Shown here: positions 6,065-13,577 of the stretch, one piece after another | Layout of the letters: each line of letters begins with the position of its first letter | Numbering within the stretch: position 1 is the stretch's first letter | NCBI GenBank assembly: GCA_964639335.1 | Contig: CAZXCJ010000025.1 | Location: 1 to 18,117 of the forward strand | Length of the DNA stretch: 18,117 nt | DNA from: JAIOTH01 sp964639335 | GTDB taxonomy: Bacteria > Patescibacteriota > Patescibacteriia > UBA1558 > S5-K13 | Direction: 5' to 3' | The notes under the pieces: model-generated | The model's database searches: none | The model's input: the letters and a program-made list of their open reading frames with translations, nothing else | What the model was told of the DNA's origin: nothing | Made by a program: the position numbers and the translations under genes

Positions 6065-8095
6065 ATGAAAAAAAATGTATTAGATTTATCAAGTTCTGAA
6101 AAAAAACCAAATTTAAGTTTGGGAGTTAAAATTAAAAAAATTAGAAATAAAGATAAAAGTTTCATTAAAAAAGGGAGTTCTTTGGGAGTAAGACCCAAGA
6201 TGCCAAAAAAGAGGAAAATAAAAAGTATTCGAGAAAGGATCAATAGGGCTAATTTTTCAGAAAAAACAGATGTTAATGGCATTTGGAATAAAAGGAAAGA
6301 TTCTTCTAATTTTGACAGAAGATCTCCAAACAGAGGAAAATTTGTTGGTTTATTGATTATGTTTTTATTTATTTTAGCAGGTGCCACAATAGCGGGCTGG
6401 TATTTTTTTGCTAATAAAGAATTAAATGGGGATGGTGTTTCTGTTGATATTATGGGCGATGACCAGGTCATTTCGGGGGATGGACTAGAATTAAAAATAA
6501 AATATTTGAATAGAGAGCGGGTTAAGATAAAAAATTTAGAATTAAGATTAAATTATCCAGATGGTTTTTATTATATATCGTCAGAGCCCAAAGCCATGAC
6601 CCTATCTTCCAATGTTTGGAGATTAGAGGATTTAAAGCCAAATGAGTCAGGGGAGATTATTTTGAGAATCCAGGCAATAGGAGCGATAAATGACGTTTTA
6701 AAATTAGAGGGGAGCTTGTCTTATGAGCCATCTAATTTTAGTTCTGCTTTTGAATTAAATTTTGAAAAAGACATTATAATACAAGGAGAGCTTTTAGAGT
6801 TGAGCATGGATGCCCCGGAAGAAATTGGCAATGATAATCGAGTTACCTATAATATTCATTATAAAAATATTTCTGATCATCCATTGGAAAATTTTAGATT
6901 AAGAATGGAATATCCCGAAACTTTCAGTATTATTGAAACAGAAGGAGGGGCTGAACTTTATGATGAAAATATTTGGTTATTAAATAAAATAGGAGTGGAT
7001 GATGCTCAAGGTTTAGATGTTAAGGGATTTTTTGATTTAGAGCAGGTCGGTTCCTCAACTATCAGCGCAATATTAGAAATAAAATCTTTAACGCCAGAAA
7101 TACCGTTGCTGGACGAAGAAAATCCGAATTGGTATGAATACAAGAGAGTGGAAAAAACTATTCAGCTTTCAGAAATAGCCGCCAATCTAAAGGTTCTAGT
7201 TAATGGCAAATATCAAGACAGTGCCATTAATTGGGGTGATGAATTAAATTACGAAATAGATTATAAAAACAATAGTGATAGGGCCCTAGAAAATGTATCA
7301 ATAGAGATGCATTTAGATTCAAAATATATTGATTGGGAAACTTTAGATGATAACTTTAATGGATTTTTAGACGAGGGTTCACAAACTATAATTTGGGATA
7401 AAAGAGTTATTCCTTCCCTTTCTAGGTTAGAATTAGAACGAGAGGGTAAAATTTATTTTACTATTGGCGTTAAAAATTTAATTGAAGAATTTTTAAACAA
7501 AGAGGAATATAAAATTGAATCAGAAGTTAAGTTGCGCGCTGATAATTTAGTTGCGGACACAGAAGAAGAAGTTATTAATTCCAATTTAGTGATTAATAGA
7601 ATAAATAGTCCTATTGAATTTAAAACTATTGCCAGATATTATGACGATCTTGGCCAGGAAGTTGGTTCTGGGCCATTACCCCCAGTAATTGGCGAGACAA
7701 CTAGTTATCAAATTGTTTGGAATGTTAAATCCCTAATCAATGATTTGAATAATGTTTTAATTAAAACTACTTTACCACCAGGAATTGAATGGGGACAGGG
7801 GATTACTGCTGATGGGCAAAATTTGATTTTTAATACTGATACTAGGCAAATTGTTTGGCAGATTGATAATTTGAAAAAAAATCAAGAAAATATGGCCAAG
7901 TTTAATATTTTGGTTACTCCTGGAGAAGGTCAGGTAGGTCAAATTTTGACTTTAACTAATACAACCATGCTTTTGGCCCATGATGATTATTCTCAAGGTA
8001 AAATTAATTTAAATAGTAATTATTTAACTACAGAACTAGAGGGTGATCAAAAAGCCACTGGCAATGGTAAGGTGATTGATTTGGGTTTGGAATAA
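6065..8095 (+). CDS. Membrane-anchored protein with repeated Ig-like (DUF11-like) domains, 676 aa
   Basis: No specific function is recognised. The N-terminal 90 residues are hydrophilic and very basic (many Lys/Arg), followed by one transmembrane helix (about 93-115, FVGLLIMFLFILAGATIAGW) and about 560 residues that should lie outside the membrane. The exterior part holds about four repeated beta-rich units beginning near residues 132, 252, 387 and 541, each with a pattern like G-D-x-L-x-Y-x-I-x-Y-K-N-x-S-D-x-x-L-E-N-x-x-L, then a proline/aromatic turn. This resembles DUF11/conserved-repeat Ig folds used in cell-wall or envelope proteins. A type II (N-in) orientation fits the positive N-terminus. 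The gene sits between recO and pgsA-like and ends at a shared bidirectional terminator. An envelope or cell-surface scaffold is the best guess. There is no Shine-Dalgarno; the ATG is the first in frame. Confidence 0.75.
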   Translation: MKKNVLDLSSSEKKPNLSLGVKIKKIRNKDKSFIKKGSSLGVRPKMPKKRKIKSIRERINRANFSEKTDVNGIWNKRKDSSNFDRRSPNRGKFVGLLIMFLFILAGATIAGWYFFANKELNGDGVSVDIMGDDQVISGDGLELKIKYLNRERVKIKNLELRLNYPDGFYYISSEPKAMTLSSNVWRLEDLKPNESGEIILRIQAIGAINDVLKLEGSLSYEPSNFSSAFELNFEKDIIIQGELLELSMDAPEEIGNDNRVTYNIHYKNISDHPLENFRLRMEYPETFSIIETEGGAELYDENIWLLNKIGVDDAQGLDVKGFFDLEQVGSSTISAILEIKSLTPEIPLLDEENPNWYEYKRVEKTIQLSEIAANLKVLVNGKYQDSAINWGDELNYEIDYKNNSDRALENVSIEMHLDSKYIDWETLDDNFNGFLDEGSQTIIWDKRVIPSLSRLELEREGKIYFTIGVKNLIEEFLNKEEYKIESEVKLRADNLVADTEEEVINSNLVINRINSPIEFKTIARYYDDLGQEVGSGPLPPVIGETTSYQIVWNVKSLINDLNNVLIKTTLPPGIEWGQGITADGQNLIFNTDTRQIVWQIDNLKKNQENMAKFNILVTPGEGQVGQILTLTNTTMLLAHDDYSQGKINLNSNYLTTELEGDQKATGNGKVIDLGLE

Positions 8096-8106
8096 AGATA
8101 TGAAAT

Positions 8107-8150
8107 AAAAAATCCTCTCATTTTTTTTGAAGAGAGGATTATTTTTTAAA
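8107..8150. terminator. Bidirectional terminator between convergent genes
   Basis: AATCCTCTC (8111-8119) and GAGAGGATT (8132-8140) form a perfect 9-bp stem. A T run follows on the plus strand (8142-8147) and an A run precedes it (8106-8112), which is a T run on the minus strand. It serves the 676-aa gene and the minus-strand phosphatidyltransferase, whose stop codon (8139-8141) lies in the stem. Confidence 0.85.
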
Positions 8151-8687
8151 AAAGTCTAGGATATATCTTGTCAAACAATATAATCTGACAGGAGCTAACA
8201 ATATTGCTAAACAGAATAGAATCATATATCCAATTTGACTTTGAAATTTCAAGTTGAATATGAATGCATTTAACATTAAGAAAAAGATAAACATAGAAAT
8301 TTTTCCAAGCACAGTAATTTGAAATTTTTTAGTTTCTCTTTTAAAAATAACATATCCAGTTGCAAAACCCAGGAAGAGCTCGATTGATAAGAATATACCA
8401 AATACGATTTTGTAGGTAATATTCCCAGTCAGATCTAAGAGAAAGATTAAGACAATTATATTACCCAGCTTATCAGCAATTGGATCAAGAATTTTTCCTA
8501 ACTCGGAAAATTGTTTTAGCAGACGAGCTAAAAACCCATCTAATAAATCCAAAAATCCAGTAAAAAGAAAAAGAAATCCAGCTTCAAGCCATTGTTCATT
8601 TTTTATGAAGATATAGAGGATTGGCAGGAGTAATATATGAAGCACAGTTACTGCATTAGGAATTGTTAAGAATTCATTTTTTTTCAT
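8139..8687 (-). CDS. CDP-alcohol phosphatidyltransferase (PgsA-like)
   Basis: An integral membrane enzyme that moves a phosphatidyl group from CDP-diacylglycerol to an alcohol acceptor, releasing CMP. The family signature D-x2-D-G-x2-A-R-x8-G-x3-D-x3-D is complete: D47, D50, G51, A54, R55, G64, D68, D72. These aspartates bind the divalent metal and the CDP moiety. The remainder is hydrophobic, with about five to six membrane helices over 182 residues, the normal size for phosphatidylglycerophosphate synthase. The acceptor cannot be read from sequence; glycerol-3-phosphate (PgsA) is the usual one, and inositol phosphate or another alcohol is possible. The start is supported by a strong Shine-Dalgarno: GGAGG at 8692-8696 on the minus strand, just before the ATG. 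It is divergent from tgt with only 24 bp between the start codons, so the promoters must overlap each other or the genes. Confidence 0.85.
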   Translation of the reverse strand: MKKNEFLTIPNAVTVLHILLLPILYIFIKNEQWLEAGFLFLFTGFLDLLDGFLARLLKQFSELGKILDPIADKLGNIIVLIFLLDLTGNITYKIVFGIFLSIELFLGFATGYVIFKRETKKFQITVLGKISMFIFFLMLNAFIFNLKFQSQIGYMILFCLAILLAPVRLYCLTRYILDFFKK

Positions 8688-8711
8688 TAGGCCTCCATAA
8701 TTTTTTAATTT

Positions 8712-9812
8712 ATGTTTAAGTTAATCAAAAAATCTAAAAAAAGTCAAGCTCGTTTAGGGGTTTTAAGAACTAAATCGGGCAGTATCAAAACCCCCTTTTT
8801 TATGCCCATAGCCACTAGAGGAGTTGTTAAAACTCTTAGTTTTGAGGATATTAAAAGTTTAAATCCACAAATTTTATTAGGCAATACTTATCATTTGTAT
8901 TTAAAACCCGGTTTGCCGGTAATTAAAAAATTTGGCTCTTTGGCAAAGTTTAGTAATTATGACTTTCCTTTTTTAACAGACTCAGGCGGTTTTCAGGTTT
9001 TTTCTCTTTCTAAAATACGCCGGCTAATTAATAAAGGAGTTGAATTTCAATCAACTTATGACGGCTCCAAACATTTATTTACTCCGGAAAAAGTAATGAA
9101 AATTCAGGCCGGGTTGAATTCTGATATTCAAATGGTTTTAGATGTTTGTTTAAATTCTAAATCTAGTATTAAAAAATTAGAACAGGCCTTAGAATTAACT
9201 AGTTCTTGGGCTGAAAAGTCCAAGCAAGCAAAAGAGAAATTAGATTTACAAAATAAGAATTTATTATTTGGAATAATTCAGGGTGGTTTAAATAAAAAGT
9301 TGAGATTAAAAAGTTTAAACGAGATTGTAAAAATTGGCTTTGACGGCTATGCTATAGGCGGTTTAGCGGTTGGAGAGAGTAATTTAGAAATGTATAAAAT
9401 TTTAAATTATTTAACTCCTCAAATGCCAGAAAATAAACCTCGCTATCTAATGGGAGTTGGTTATCCAGAAAATATTATTGAGGCCGTAAAAAGAGGAATA
9501 GATATGTTTGATTGTGTGATTCCAACCAGAGAAGCACGGCATGCACGTTTATATCTATTTCGAAAAAATTCTTTACATGACAATTTTTATCAGACCATTA
9601 ATATTAATAATGCTAAATTTTCTGTAGATATTAGTCCTATTAATAGAAATTCTAAATTATCAGAATTGCAAAAATATTCTAAGGCCTATTTGCATCATTT
9701 ATTTAAAATTCAGGATGCTTTGGGTTTAAGATTGGCCACTTTAAATAATATTGAATTTTATTTGACTTTAATGGAGAGAATCCGAAATAATCTAAAAAAC
9801 AGCAAGTTTTAG
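8712..9812 (+). CDS. tgt: tRNA-guanine transglycosylase (Tgt), zinc site lost
   Basis: Exchanges guanine 34 in the anticodon of tRNA-Asp, Asn, His and Tyr for a queuosine precursor. It is a TIM-barrel enzyme with all catalytic motifs: D90 in TDSGGFQVF, MVLDVC (D144, C146), GIIQGG (187-192), GGLAVGE (216-222) and the nucleophile Asp in FDCVIPTR (D267). The length (366) is normal. The odd part is the C-terminus: family members have CxCxxC before YSRAYLHHL and a His further on, which together hold one zinc. Aligning on KYSKAYLHHL, the three Cys positions are S314, L316 and L319, and the His position is N345, so all four ligands are gone together. RHGR is also RHAR. The active site is intact, so the enzyme probably works without structural zinc. 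No queuosine biosynthesis genes are nearby. There is no Shine-Dalgarno. Confidence 0.93.
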   Translation: MFKLIKKSKKSQARLGVLRTKSGSIKTPFFMPIATRGVVKTLSFEDIKSLNPQILLGNTYHLYLKPGLPVIKKFGSLAKFSNYDFPFLTDSGGFQVFSLSKIRRLINKGVEFQSTYDGSKHLFTPEKVMKIQAGLNSDIQMVLDVCLNSKSSIKKLEQALELTSSWAEKSKQAKEKLDLQNKNLLFGIIQGGLNKKLRLKSLNEIVKIGFDGYAIGGLAVGESNLEMYKILNYLTPQMPENKPRYLMGVGYPENIIEAVKRGIDMFDCVIPTREARHARLYLFRKNSLHDNFYQTININNAKFSVDISPINRNSKLSELQKYSKAYLHHLFKIQDALGLRLATLNNIEFYLTLMERIRNNLKNSKF

Positions 9813-10191
9813 GGCTTTGTTTTAGGCACGGACATATGGCGGTTTTAGGTAATTAAATTGTGCTAAATATTCATTCTTTTCTCACTCATTCGGTTATAAA
9901 AAGCCTTCATTTTGTTTAGACTTTTTATAACACTCATTCCGTTTGAAAAACAAAACTCTTGACCCTGTTAAATAACTTTAAATTTTTGTAAAAATTTAAA
10001 GTTAAGATTTAAATACAATTATAATAAAAGATATGGTTAATAAAAAAAAATTATTGAAATTAATTAAAACCATGAATTATAATTACTTAAATCTTATTTA
10101 ACAGGGTTGACAGCAGGGGGTATTTGTTTTAGAATGGAACTAATCTATTTTTAAAAGAATATTAAATTAATAAATAAAAGAATATAATTAT
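9813..10191 (+). other. Gene-free intergenic region with nested palindromes
   Basis: No coding frame of note. From 9894 TTATAAAAAG pairs with CTTTTTATAA (9921-9930), flanked by near-direct repeats CACTCATTCGG and CACTCATTCCG. Then comes a larger palindromic element (9959-10112, listed separately). The stretch 10113-10191 is AT-rich and should hold the bL25 promoter, but I see no clear -35/-10 pair. Confidence 0.6.
9959..10112 (+). repeat. Nested palindromic (MITE-like) element between tgt and rplY
   Basis: The outer arms are TTGACCCTGTTAAATAA (9959-9975) and TTATTTAACAGGGTTGAC (10094-10111), and the pairing resumes inside with GATTTAAATACAATTATAAT (10006-10025) against ATTATAATTACTTAAATC (10076-10093). 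Between the two left-arm pieces sits a 14-bp hairpin (9974-9987 with 9990-10003, 2-nt loop), as if inserted in the arm. The central 50 bp codes for nothing apparent. The CCTGTTAAAT core is shared with the hairpin at 5992-6032. Confidence 0.68.
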
Positions 10192-10914
10192 ATGGTAGAT
10201 TTAACTTTAAAAGCCGAAAAAAGAGAAGAATTAAAAGGATCTAATCCTAGAAAAATATTAGCAGCGGGTTATTTGCCGGCTATTATTTACGGTCCAGGGG
10301 CTAAAAATTTAAATATTAAACTCAATCATCAAAATTTTTTAAAAGTTTTTAATATTGCAGGAGAAAGTCAGGTTATTGGTATTGAGTTAGATGGAAAAAT
10401 TATTCAAGTTTTAACACATCGAGTTCAAAAAGATCCCGTTACTGATAAAATAATTCATGTTGATTTTTATCAATTTAAAAAAGACCACAAATTTCAGGTT
10501 GATATTCCTATTAAATTTATTGGAGAATCTGTTGCCGTTAAAGAGGGTGGTGGGATTTTAGTTACTGCTTTAGACAGCATTGTTGTAGAGTGTCTTTATG
10601 CTGATTTAATATCAGAAATTGAAGTAGATCTTTCTATTTTAAAAGAAATAAATGATTCTATCCATGTGTCTGATATTAATTTAGGGGAAAATATTAGAAT
10701 TGTAACTTCTTCAGAACAAGCCATAGTAACTGTTAAGGCAGTTAAAGTAGAAGAAGAAGTTGAGGCAGCAGAAGAGGCTGAAGGCGAAGAAGGTGTTGAA
10801 GCTGTTGAAGGCGAAGAAGGCGAAGAAGGTGAAAAATCTACAGAAAAAGAAGGCGAAGCAGAAAAGCCTCAAGATTCTCAAGGAAAAACAGAGAGCAAAA
10901 AAGAAAACGAATAA
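10192..10914 (+). CDS. rplY: 50S ribosomal protein bL25 (CTC type)
   Basis: Binds 5S rRNA in the large ribosomal subunit. The N-terminal L25 domain (about 1-90) shows LKAEKREELK, AGYLPAIIYGPG and the conserved DPVTDKIIHVDFYQF (81-95). It is followed by the TL5/CTC C-terminal beta domain (about 96-185, PIKFIGESVAVKEGGGIL). Residues 186-240 form a very acidic, low-complexity tail built of EEAEGEEG/VEGEEGEEGE units, then a Lys/Glu end. CTC-type L25 proteins often carry acidic tails, but this one is a quarter of the protein and its DNA is a GAAGAAGGC-type minisatellite, open to length change by slippage. There is no Shine-Dalgarno; the start agrees with the family. The pilin-like gene follows after 40 bp without a terminator, so they may share a transcript. 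Confidence 0.93.
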   Translation: MVDLTLKAEKREELKGSNPRKILAAGYLPAIIYGPGAKNLNIKLNHQNFLKVFNIAGESQVIGIELDGKIIQVLTHRVQKDPVTDKIIHVDFYQFKKDHKFQVDIPIKFIGESVAVKEGGGILVTALDSIVVECLYADLISEIEVDLSILKEINDSIHVSDINLGENIRIVTSSEQAIVTVKAVKVEEEVEAAEEAEGEEGVEAVEGEEGEEGEKSTEKEGEAEKPQDSQGKTESKKENE

Positions 10915-10954
10915 GACATTTTTTTAAATAACTCAAAAACAAAAATAAATATTT

Positions 10955-11452
10955 ATGTCTAACGGAAAAAGCGTAAAATCTCTTGTATCAATAATATTTA
11001 TGATTATAATTTTACTTTGTGGAATTATAATTCTGGGAGTTTATATGAATGAGAAATGGAAATCCCTAAGAGACGTGAGGAGAAGAGGAGATATTCAAAC
11101 AGTGAAGAAGGCCATTAATTTTTATTCATTAGATAAAAATTATTTACCACCCAATGAAACTGAGCGAGAATGGGATTCTAGTTATGATCCGGGTAATAAT
11201 CATCAGACCTTATTTAAAACCCTCAGAGAAGAGGAATTATTATCTCATATTTTTGATCCCAAAAACGACTTAGAGCATAATTATAAATATCATAGATTTG
11301 AAAAAGGTGAGTATGGATGCGAACGACCCTTTGCCATATTTCAAGTAGTAAATTTTGAGACATTAGTGGCTGACAACGGAGAAGGCGCTTGCCCAGAAAG
11401 AAATTTTGTTTTAGAAGCACCTAATGGCTATACTATTCAATGGTTTGAATAG
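10955..11452 (+). CDS. Pilin-like single-pass membrane protein, 165 aa
   Basis: A short N-terminus is followed by one hydrophobic helix (about 9-30) and an exported domain. Just after the helix, the pattern R-D-V-R-R-R-G-D-I-x-x-V-K-K-A-I-x-x-Y-x-x-D-x-x-x-L-P-P (about 39-66) matches the start of the globular part of type II secretion pseudopilins and type IV pilin-like proteins. The canonical prepilin peptidase site (G-F-T-L-x-E) is absent, so it is more likely an uncleaved membrane-anchored relative than a processed pilin. Two Cys in the globular part (GEYGCERP and EGACPERN) could form a disulfide outside the cell. It is 40 bp after rplY and probably cotranscribed. The function is not known. 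Confidence 0.6.
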   Translation: MSNGKSVKSLVSIIFMIIILLCGIIILGVYMNEKWKSLRDVRRRGDIQTVKKAINFYSLDKNYLPPNETEREWDSSYDPGNNHQTLFKTLREEELLSHIFDPKNDLEHNYKYHRFEKGEYGCERPFAIFQVVNFETLVADNGEGACPERNFVLEAPNGYTIQWFE

Positions 11453-11459
11453 CCGATGC

Positions 11460-11600
11460 TAATACCTGCCCGCCACTGGCTTCGCCATAGGCGATGGCAG
11501 GCGGGTACGAATTGTACTAATGATACCTGCCTTCGCGTGCCGTCGCCAAAGTGGCTTTGGCACGTCGGCGACCGAAGCGGCTACGCGCAGGCAGGCGAAT
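11460..11600 (+). repeat. GC-rich palindromic repeats
   Basis: Two palindromes in tandem. The first has outer arms CCCGCC/GGCGGG and an inner TCGCC-ATA-GGCGA. The second has CCTGCC/GGCAGG outer arms, GTCGCCAAAG/CTTTGGC around a TGG loop, and GCGTGCC...GGCTACGCGC between. They are joined by TACGAATTGTACTAATGATAC, which recurs near the end of recO. Base composition is sharply different from all genes here. Confidence 0.7.
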
Positions 11601-11684
11601 GAATTATGCCAATGATACGAATCGAACTAAGCTTGATACGAATGAAATAATAATGGAATAATAATTAAATATTTTTGATTTTAA

Positions 11685-11707
11685 TTATCCCCGAAAGGGG
11701 GTTTTTT
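11685..11707 (+). terminator. Candidate terminator with GAAA tetraloop
   Basis: CCCC (11689-11692), GAAA loop, GGGG (11697-11700), then G and six T. The stem is short but GC-only and closed by a GNRA loop. It would end the rplY/pilin-like transcript. Confidence 0.6.
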
Positions 11708-11811
11708 GTTTTACTCAAATCCACAACCAATTTCCATTGCATTTTAACTAATTCAGTGGTAAATTATAAATATGAATTATATTACCTAACCTTTATAGTT
11801 TTCTGTAAAGT

Positions 11812-11932
11812 ATGGTGAGAAACCCACGTAAGTAATAGAGACGGCTTTCCGTCTGGTACTTACTTACGTGGTCAATGTCCGAAAGGGTGTTGGATGCCCT
11901 AAAAAGCATCGCCAGCGGGGGCCGTTTTTGTT
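11812..11932 (+). ncRNA. Candidate structured RNA or leader of unknown type
   Basis: A perfect 12-bp stem CCACGTAAGTAA (11824-11835) / TTACTTACGTGG (11860-11871) is interrupted by a small internal loop and capped by AGACGG/CCGTCT with a 4-nt loop. Downstream are a short CC-GAAA-GG hairpin (11879-11886) and GATGC/GCATC (11893-11897, 11906-11910), then a GC-rich run and five T (11925-11929). This looks like a compact folded RNA with a 3' T tract. I do not recognise a known riboswitch, ribozyme, SRP, tmRNA or RNase P core. It may instead be another palindromic element: the right arm, read on the minus strand, starts TTGACC like other elements here. Confidence 0.35.
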
Positions 11933-11988
11933 TATCATAAAAATTAAAATTGCCTTTACTAATATAAATTGAAGGTTTATGCTTTAAA

Positions 11989-11994
11989 TATAAT
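11989..11994 (+). promoter_or_regulatory. Possible -10 box upstream of the Cys-rich gene
   Basis: A perfect TATAAT ends 17 bases before the ATG at 12012, giving a very short 5' leader if used. There is a TTGAAG at 11969-11974 but the spacing (14) is too short for a good -35. If this is the promoter, the structured segment upstream is not part of the mRNA. Confidence 0.3.
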
Positions 11995-12011
11995 AAATAA
12001 AATAAAAATAT

Positions 12012-13562
12012 ATGAAAAAAATAATCATTATATCTTTAATATTATTAGTATTTTTATTATTAGGTTCTATAAAAATAGTAGATGCAAGAAGTGGATGTTG
12101 TTCTTGGCATGGAGGGGTTTGTGGTTGTAGTTGTTGTGATGGGAGTCCATTATCAAGTACATGTTTACCTTATTATCCAGGATGCTCTGGCTACTCATCA
12201 CCAAGTTATACAAAATCAACGCCCGATTGCCCATCAATGTCATCTTATGATTCATTAAGTGGCAGTTGTAAATGTTATTCAGGGTACATAGTTGATACTG
12301 ATTATTCAGGAAATCAGTCCTGTGTTAGTGGCAGTTTATATTGTAGTAGATTATATGGTTATAATTCCAGCTATGATTCTTTAAGTGGTAATTGTAAATG
12401 TATGAGTGGTTATGTGTGGGGAACTGATATTTTAGGTAAGTCACATTGCGTTACTGGTGATTCAAAATGTCAAGATAAATATGGATATGGTTCAAAATAT
12501 GACTCTTTGAGCGATAGTTGCAAATGTAAATATGGGTATCTTTGGGCCACAGATATGTCAAAGTGTATAGATGATGATCAATATTGTAGAGATAAACATG
12601 GACTTCATTCAAGTTATGACAGCTTATCTGATAGCTGTGAATGTGATAGCAGATATGAAATGACCAGAAAAAGTTATGGTAGTGGCTTAGAATGTGTAAG
12701 TTGTACCTCAAAATATGGTATTAATTCAGAATATGATTATCTTTCTGATAAATGTAGATGTCGAAGTGGATATACGTTAGATGATAATAGTACGTGTGTA
12801 AAAAAGCAAAATAACGTTTATTTTCTTCTAAAAGAATTAAAAACAGACACAAATCAAGCGATTATAAAAAGTGAATATGATTATAATAGCTATCTAATAG
12901 AATATGGATATAGTTGTTATGATTCTACAATGAAAAGGTATTTAAATAATAAAATAGTGGTTAATTTGGGAACTGATTTTGATTTAGACAGATGGGATAA
13001 AATAGTATTATATAATGACAGCGGAAATTGTGATATTAAAAACGTTAAAAAAGTAAGTTCCTCATTCACATTAGAAGATGATGAAGAGAAAGAAGAAAAT
13101 TTTGATAAATTATATTCAGAATATTTAGAACAAATAAATACAATAAATAATACTGCCCCAAACATCCCAAATAATTTAGAAAATAAAGATGTTAAAAATA
13201 ATGAGACTGAAAAAACAATAATAAATGAAATTAAAACATGCAACGAAGGTTATTCTTTGTTTAATAATCAATGTATAAAAATTCCAGAAAATGCTCATGT
13301 AGTAGATAGCCCAACTGATGTTTGGCTTTGTGACGAAGGATATGAAGAAAAGAATAATTCTTGCGTTTTAATAAAAAATATAGAAGAAAGCGTAATAAAA
13401 GTTACTCCTATAGAAAAAAAAGATGATACAGTAGACAATTTAATTGTTGAAAATAATGATCAGGATGATATTAATAATGAATTAGCAAACCCACCTAGAG
13501 GCAATAAGATTAAATTTTTCTTTAAAAACTTTTTTAATAAAATATCAAGTTGGTTTAAATAA
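12012..13562 (+). CDS. Secreted Cys-rich repeat protein, 516 aa
   Basis: A signal peptide (about 1-25, KKIIIISLILLVFLLLG...VDA) is followed by a Cys-dense segment CCSWHGGVCGCSCCDGSPLS, of a type I recall from other bacterial exported proteins. Then come five tandem repeats with the core YDSLSGxCKCxSGY, their Tyr at residues 79, 121, 163, 202 and 241 (spacing 42, 42, 39, 39), each with about four Cys, EGF-like in appearance and likely disulfide-bonded. A non-repeat region (about 270-350) has two more Cys. After an acidic linker come two further GYxxxNNxC units (about 415-455) and a basic amphipathic end (KFFFKNFFNKISSWFK), which could bind membrane or be a sorting tail. The protease/adhesin gene starts 15 bp downstream, so the two are probably one operon. 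It could be a surface adhesin or binding partner of the protease; no enzyme motif is seen. Confidence 0.75.
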   Translation: MKKIIIISLILLVFLLLGSIKIVDARSGCCSWHGGVCGCSCCDGSPLSSTCLPYYPGCSGYSSPSYTKSTPDCPSMSSYDSLSGSCKCYSGYIVDTDYSGNQSCVSGSLYCSRLYGYNSSYDSLSGNCKCMSGYVWGTDILGKSHCVTGDSKCQDKYGYGSKYDSLSDSCKCKYGYLWATDMSKCIDDDQYCRDKHGLHSSYDSLSDSCECDSRYEMTRKSYGSGLECVSCTSKYGINSEYDYLSDKCRCRSGYTLDDNSTCVKKQNNVYFLLKELKTDTNQAIIKSEYDYNSYLIEYGYSCYDSTMKRYLNNKIVVNLGTDFDLDRWDKIVLYNDSGNCDIKNVKKVSSSFTLEDDEEKEENFDKLYSEYLEQINTINNTAPNIPNNLENKDVKNNETEKTIINEIKTCNEGYSLFNNQCIKIPENAHVVDSPTDVWLCDEGYEEKNNSCVLIKNIEESVIKVTPIEKKDDTVDNLIVENNDQDDINNELANPPRGNKIKFFFKNFFNKISSWFK

Positions 13563-13577
13563 TTAAATAAAAAATAT

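Larger units (their letters stand above)
11453..12011 (+). other. Gene-free region with GC palindromes, terminator and possible RNA
   Basis: No coding frame. In order it holds GC-rich palindromes (11453-11600), AT repeat words GATACGAAT (11600-11645), a GAAA-loop terminator (11685-11707), an AT-rich stretch, a strongly structured segment (11812-11932) and a short AT-rich leader with a TATAAT 18 bases before the next start codon. Confidence 0.6.

Noticed and set aside
12241..12780. CRISPR-like periodicity in the Cys-rich gene
   Set aside because: The spacing of about 120 bp is that of protein repeats in an open frame; the units are not identical and no spacers are present.
12917..13243. Minus-strand frame of 108 codons with a hydrophobic start
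   Set aside because: It is antisense to the acidic linker region of the Cys-rich protein, has no start signal, and its composition is explained by Asn/Glu codons on the sense strand.
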